A stretch of DNA of 64,000 bases from Promicromonospora sp. Populi (GTDB lineage Bacteria; Actinomycetota; Actinomycetes; Actinomycetales; Cellulomonadaceae), in NCBI RefSeq assembly GCF_041081105.1, contig NZ_CP163528.1:248001-312000 (forward strand). Reading direction: 5' to 3'. Each line of letters begins with the position of its first letter. Within the stretch, counting starts at the first letter, position 1. The notes beneath the pieces were generated by a model. It had not been told where the DNA came from. It searched no databases and saw only the letters and a list, made by a program, of their open reading frames with translations. A program made the translations under genes and the position numbers. Below, piece after piece: positions 60,039 through 64,000 of the stretch.

Positions 60039-61960
60039 CAACCGTCGACCAAAAGCTGGAGACTGCGCCGCCGGACAGGCTCGACATCACTCCGGCGCGG
60101 ACCGCGCCACCACGCACCCGCTGGGAGGGGCCGGCAGTCGGCGCGCTGCTCGGCGTCACCGGCCTGCTGTACCTGTGGGGGCTCGGTGCGTCCGGCTGGG
60201 CCAACGACTACTACGCCGCCGCTGTGCAGGCCGGCACCCAGAGCTGGACGGCGTGGTTCTTCGGCGGGCTCGACGCCGGTGGCGCGATCACCGTGGACAA
60301 GCCACCCGCCGCGCTGTGGGTGATGGGCCTGTCCGGCCGGATCTTCGGGTTCTCCACGTGGAGCATGCTCGCGCCGCAGGCTCTGATGGGCGTTGGTTCC
60401 GTCGCGCTGCTGTACGCGACGGTGCGCCGCTGGTCCGGCCCGGCAGTGGGCCTGTTCGCCGCGGCGGCGCTGGCGGTGACGCCGGTCGCGGTGCTGATGT
60501 TCCGGTTCAACAACCCCGACGCGCTGCTCGTGCTGCTGCTCGTGGTCGCCGCCTACTGCGTGGTGCGCGCGTGCGACGCCACCACCGCCCGGTCCGGCAC
60601 GCTCTGGCTCGCGCTGGCCGGTACTGCCATGGGGTTCGGCTTCCTCACCAAGATGCTGCAGGCCTTCCTCGTGCTGCCCGCGTTCGCGTGTGTGTTCCTG
60701 CTGGCCGCGCACGCCCCGCTGCGGCGCCGGTTGTGGCAGCTGCTCGTGGCCGCCGGAGCGATAGTCGTCTCGGCCGGGTGGTGGGTCGCCACGGTGGCGC
60801 TCTGGCCCGCCGAGTCGCGGCCCTACATCGGCGGCTCGACCGACAACAGCGTCCTGGAGCTTGCGCTCGGGTACAACGGGCTCGCCCGCCTCGCGGCCGA
60901 GGACACGGGCCAGGCAGCCCCGGGAACCGGTGGCGGCGGTGCGGATGACCTCGCCGCCGGCCTTGGTCGACTCTTCGGCCCCGGGGTCGGGGAGCAGGTC
61001 GCGTGGCTGCTGCCGACCGCGCTGGTCGCGCTCGTCCTCGGCCTGGTGCTGACCCGTCGGGCGCCGCGTACCGACCGGGCGCGGGCAGGGCTGCTGCTCT
61101 GGGGCGGCTGGCTTGTGGTCAGTGCGGTGGTCTTCTCGATGATGGGCGGCAAGTTCCACCCGTACTACACCGTGACGATGGTCCCCGCGATCGGCGCCGT
61201 CGTGGCGATCACCGGCCGCGAGCTGTGGCGACGGCGGAACACCGAGACCGGCCGCGGGGGACTGGCCCTGCTGGCAGCGACCACCGGGGCCTGGGCCTTC
61301 GTGCTGCTGAGCAGGACGCCGGACTGGCACCCCGAGCTGCGCTACCTGGTCGCCGCGGCGACGCTCGTCGCGATCGTGGTGTCGCTCGCCGGGCGGGTGA
61401 TGCGGGTCGGTCTGGTCGCCGCCCTGGCAGCGGCCCTGCTGGGCACCAGCGGCTACGCGATAGCGACCGCCGCCGCCCCGCACACGGGGGCGGAGCCCAC
61501 CGCGGGCCCCGTGGTCGAGCCGGACGACGCCGACAGCGACGCCCGGGCCGCGGCCGTAGGCCCGGCCGCCGTGAGTGTCGAGCTCGTCGAGGCGCTGCAA
61601 GCGACGACCACCCGGTGGGCGGCAGCGACCGCCGGCGCCCAGTCCGCTGCTCCGCTCGAGCTGGCCAGCGGCGCCTCGGTGATCGGGATCGGCGGCTTCA
61701 CCGGCACCGACCCCGCGCCCACCCTCGCCCAGTTCCAGGACTACGTCGCGAACGGCGAGGTCACCTACTTCATCGCCGGTGGTGTCGAGGAGGGCAAGAC
61801 GGCGGCCAGCCGTGACGACGCGGCCGACGACGACGCAACCGACGACGACGCGGCGGCCGACCCGGCCGACGACCTGACGATCAGCGCCTGGGTCGCGGAG
61901 AACTTCACCGCTACCGATATCGGCGGCACGACCGTCTACGACCTCACCGAGGGGAGCTGA
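60035..61960 (+). CDS. GT39-type (ArnT/PMT-like) membrane glycosyltransferase
   Basis: A 641-residue polytopic enzyme. The N-terminal region (GASGWANDYYAAAVQAGTQSW, GAITVDKPPAALWVMGLSGR, RFNNPDALLVLLLVVAAY) is the ArnT/mannosyltransferase fold with the first-loop acidic residue and about 11 helices. The C-terminal extracellular domain (VIGIGGFTGTDPAPTLAQFQDYVA) resembles YkcB-type proteins. An Asp-rich insertion lies near residue 600. It would transfer sugar from the lipid donor made by the upstream GT2–GtrA protein to a cell-surface acceptor. The acceptor is unknown. Confidence 0.87.
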   Translation: MTTVDQKLETAPPDRLDITPARTAPPRTRWEGPAVGALLGVTGLLYLWGLGASGWANDYYAAAVQAGTQSWTAWFFGGLDAGGAITVDKPPAALWVMGLSGRIFGFSTWSMLAPQALMGVGSVALLYATVRRWSGPAVGLFAAAALAVTPVAVLMFRFNNPDALLVLLLVVAAYCVVRACDATTARSGTLWLALAGTAMGFGFLTKMLQAFLVLPAFACVFLLAAHAPLRRRLWQLLVAAGAIVVSAGWWVATVALWPAESRPYIGGSTDNSVLELALGYNGLARLAAEDTGQAAPGTGGGGADDLAAGLGRLFGPGVGEQVAWLLPTALVALVLGLVLTRRAPRTDRARAGLLLWGGWLVVSAVVFSMMGGKFHPYYTVTMVPAIGAVVAITGRELWRRRNTETGRGGLALLAATTGAWAFVLLSRTPDWHPELRYLVAAATLVAIVVSLAGRVMRVGLVAALAAALLGTSGYAIATAAAPHTGAEPTAGPVVEPDDADSDARAAAVGPAAVSVELVEALQATTTRWAAATAGAQSAAPLELASGASVIGIGGFTGTDPAPTLAQFQDYVANGEVTYFIAGGVEEGKTAASRDDAADDDATDDDAAADPADDLTISAWVAENFTATDIGGTTVYDLTEGS

Positions 61961-61965
61961 CGGCG

Positions 61966-62610
61966 TCAGACGGCTGAGTGGCCGCCACCAACAGCCCGGC
62001 GGCCGCCCGCGGGCGGCGCCGTCCAGCGGTAGCGCAGCGACACCATCCGCAGGACGAACACCAGCACGGCGATCGCCGCGCCCGTGGCGAGGTTGAGCCA
62101 GCCCGCCCAGGAGACGAGGCTCGTGAGCCCGGCCCCGAGCAGGGCCGGGATGGCGTACAGGCCGCGGGCGCGGAAGATCTGCGGCACGTCGTTGGCGACG
62201 ACGTCGCGGATGACGCCGCCACCGACGGCGGTCGCCACCCCCAGGACCGCGGCCGCCGCCGGGTGCATGCCCGCCGCGAGCGAGACGAGCGTGCCGGTGA
62301 CCGAGAAGAGCGCCATCCCGGCGGCGTCGAACATGAGCAGGACGTCGTGGAAGCGTTCGACGGCGTGCGCGAAGAAGTAGACGACGACCGTGGCGACCAC
62401 CGGGGGCAGGAGGTAGATCGGCGAGTCGAGGGCGCGCGGCACACCCTGGGCGAGCACCAGGTCCCGCAGGATGCCGCCGCCGAGGCCGACGCACGTGCCC
62501 AGCAGGAGCGAGCCGACGATGTCGAACTGCCGCCGGGCGGCGAGCAGCGAGCCCGATACCGCGAAGAAGAAGACGCCCAGGAGGTCGAGGGCGAGCGCCG
62601 TCCAGGTCAC
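61966..62610 (-). CDS. TRIC-type (UPF0126/YicG) cation channel family protein
   Basis: A 214-residue protein with seven hydrophobic segments and the two-repeat signature GLGGGILRDLVLA and AVGGGVIRDVVAN of bacterial TRIC channels (formerly UPF0126), which conduct monovalent cations as trimers. GTG 62610 begins VTWTALALDLLG. It starts 7 nt after the P450 stop and may be co-transcribed with it. It converges on the GT39 gene with a 5-nt gap. Confidence 0.88.
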   Translation of the reverse strand: MTWTALALDLLGVFFFAVSGSLLAARRQFDIVGSLLLGTCVGLGGGILRDLVLAQGVPRALDSPIYLLPPVVATVVVYFFAHAVERFHDVLLMFDAAGMALFSVTGTLVSLAAGMHPAAAAVLGVATAVGGGVIRDVVANDVPQIFRARGLYAIPALLGAGLTSLVSWAGWLNLATGAAIAVLVFVLRMVSLRYRWTAPPAGGRRAVGGGHSAV

Positions 62611-62617
62611 GGCCGGC

Positions 62618-63913
62618 TCACTGCGTGAACGCCGTCATGTCGGGCGGCCAGGCCCCCTGCGGCGGCTGCGCCTGCGGGGGCGGGAACGTGACGGGCAGGC
62701 GTGCGGGGAACCGCATCCAGGGACTGGTCGCCCACGTGACCTGTTTCGGGTCGCCGACGAGCTTCACCTGCAGGCGCTGGAGCAGCTCGGCGACCGCGAT
62801 CCGCGCGATGACCCGCCCGAGCCGGGGCGCGGGGCACCGGTGCGGGCCCGCGCCGAACGAGAGGTAGGCGCGGTTGCCAACGGTGTCCCACGGGTCGTCG
62901 GACTGGATCAGCGGGTCATGGTTGGCGGCGTGCACGGCGACCACTACGGCCTCCCCGCGCTCGATCAGCTTGTCGCCGACCACCACGTCGCGCACGGCGA
63001 ACCGGGGCATGAGGTTGGGGTTGGTCGTCGAGCGCCACAGCACCTCGTCAAGGGCGTCGTCGATGTGCAGCCGGCCCCCGGAGACCCGGTTGGAGAACCG
63101 CGGGTCGCTCAGGATCAGCACGAGGGTCTGTGCGATCCAGGCGAGCAGCGACTCGTTGGCCGCCAGGGTGATGGCGGTCAGCGTCTGGGCGCGTTCCAGG
63201 TCGCTCTCGAAGTTGTCGTGCACGGCCAGCACCCCGGCGATGTCCCGGGTGCCGCGCTCCCGGCTGTGAGCGATGTGCCCGGTGACGATCTCCAGCAGCT
63301 CGACGGTCCGCTCCCGTGCCGCGGCGCCAGCCTCGAAGATCGCCCGGGTGATCTCCTGCAGGCGCTGCGCCTGTCCTGGTTCGAGCCCGTCCAGCTCGGA
63401 CAGCACCAGGAACGGGACTACCGCTGCGTACTCGGCGACCAGGTCCGCCCGGCCGCGGTCCTCGAACCGGTCGATGAGCATGCCGCACAGCCGGCGGGTG
63501 ATGGCGCTCGCCCGGGTCTCGTCGACCTGCGACAGCGCGTCGTCGACGGGCGGCCGCATGCGGGTGTGCTTGACCCCGTCGGCGTCGGCGAGCGTGGGTT
63601 TCGGGGTGCGGGGGAGCACAAGGTGCAGCGCCGACTGCGGGCCGAGCAGGCCGGCGTCGTGCCCGCGCCAGATCGACGGGTCCTTGACGAAGCCGCGGTC
63701 GTCCCGCAGCACCCCGACCGCCTCGTTGTGGCCGAGCACCAACCACGCCGGCACGCCCGGCTCCAGGTCCACGGGGGCGACGGAGCCCCATCGCTTCCGC
63801 AAGCCCTCGTACACGGCGTTCGGGTCGGCGGCGGCGGTGGTCTCCACCAGCAGCGTGCGTTCGCCCGTGTCGCGCATCCTCGTCAGCAGGTCCGACGGCG
63901 GTCGTGCGGTCAC
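62618..63913 (-). CDS. Cytochrome P450 lacking the ExxR arginine (CYP157-like)
   Basis: A 431-residue soluble P450. The heme loop FGAGPHRCPAPRLGR carries the axial Cys360. The K-helix reads DEVLWRS, so Glu290 is followed by Trp293 in place of the invariant Arg. The I-helix LAANESLLAWI lacks the usual acid–Thr pair. These traits match the streptomycete CYP157/CYP156 group, often the last gene of conservons. GTG 63913 was chosen for the GAGAGGGG site; ATG 63949 would add 12 residues. The last 87 bases of the window hold its upstream region only. The substrate is unknown. Confidence 0.88.
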   Translation of the reverse strand: MTARPPSDLLTRMRDTGERTLLVETTAAADPNAVYEGLRKRWGSVAPVDLEPGVPAWLVLGHNEAVGVLRDDRGFVKDPSIWRGHDAGLLGPQSALHLVLPRTPKPTLADADGVKHTRMRPPVDDALSQVDETRASAITRRLCGMLIDRFEDRGRADLVAEYAAVVPFLVLSELDGLEPGQAQRLQEITRAIFEAGAAARERTVELLEIVTGHIAHSRERGTRDIAGVLAVHDNFESDLERAQTLTAITLAANESLLAWIAQTLVLILSDPRFSNRVSGGRLHIDDALDEVLWRSTTNPNLMPRFAVRDVVVGDKLIERGEAVVVAVHAANHDPLIQSDDPWDTVGNRAYLSFGAGPHRCPAPRLGRVIARIAVAELLQRLQVKLVGDPKQVTWATSPWMRFPARLPVTFPPPQAQPPQGAWPPDMTAFTQ

Positions 63914-64000
63914 GATTCCCCTCTCGGCGGCAACCTGGTTCCCCGCCATGTGACGGCGGGTTCAAGCCCTCGTCCCGGATGCTAACCGACGGAGGTTCGT

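Overview
The window is high-GC DNA from an actinobacterium. Gene order matches the conserved actinobacterial block dapA–rnj–ftsK–pgsA–cinA–clgR–(lhr/nei)–DUF3046–recA–recX–gluABCD–miaB–miaA–dapF–hflX–lexA–LysM–nrdR, which in Mycobacterium lies around Rv2718c–Rv2753c. The TA-N3-T promoters placed 6–7 nt before start codons, the TCGAAC-N4-GTTCGA SOS boxes and the LacI/GH13/ABC sugar locus fit a Micrococcales-type soil actinomycete. The genus cannot be fixed from the sequence alone.

Region 1 (1–14.4 kb): a frameshifted succinate-semialdehyde dehydrogenase gene cut by the left edge, an RraA-like protein, dapA, RNase J, a DUF4328 membrane protein, a TetR/membrane-protein divergent pair with a clear operator, ftsK, an SDR/TetR divergent pair, a CapA-like lipoprotein, then pgsA–cinA–clgR. 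Region 2 (14.4–23.1 kb): DNA maintenance genes nei and lhr (minus strand), DUF3046, and recA–recX behind an SOS-box promoter. Region 3 (23.2–26.6 kb): a glutamate-type amino-acid ABC importer. Region 4 (26.7–35.5 kb): tRNA i6A/ms2i6A genes miaB and miaA with the conserved gene between them, two YbjN-like genes, dapF, an rRNA methyltransferase-like gene, a GNAT enzyme and hflX. Region 5 (35.5–41.7 kb): a LacI-controlled alpha-glucoside locus with a GH13 enzyme, binding protein and two permeases but no ATPase. Region 6 (41.8–47.4 kb): a DinG-like helicase, ldh, lexA with its divergent LysM gene (position of YneA/ChiZ-type SOS division inhibitors), nrdR and DUF5302.

Region 7 (47.5–64 kb) is accessory. 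A single 2341-residue protein carries A-PCP-C-A-PCP-TE followed by a complete MFS exporter. Its thioesterase has cysteine in place of the usual nucleophilic serine, and both adenylation pockets read by eye like basic/diamino-acid codes. A fold-type-II PLP enzyme is translationally coupled to it. Converging on it is a five-gene overlapping operon for a flavin/heme electron-transfer chain: a short membrane-anchored protein, ApbE flavin transferase, ferric-reductase-like heme protein, NuoF-like NADH dehydrogenase and 3Fe-4S-type ferredoxin. No FMN-binding acceptor domain is present. Divergent from it are a GT2–GtrA fusion and a GT39-type transferase. The right edge has a TRIC-type channel and a P450 in which the invariant ExxR arginine is replaced by tryptophan, as in the CYP157 group linked to conservons.

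Two patterns run across the window. At least 18 genes have a -10 hexamer ending 6–7 nt before the start codon, the signature of leaderless transcripts. Many transcripts end at long perfect inverted repeats (13–23 bp stems) that mostly lack a T-run.
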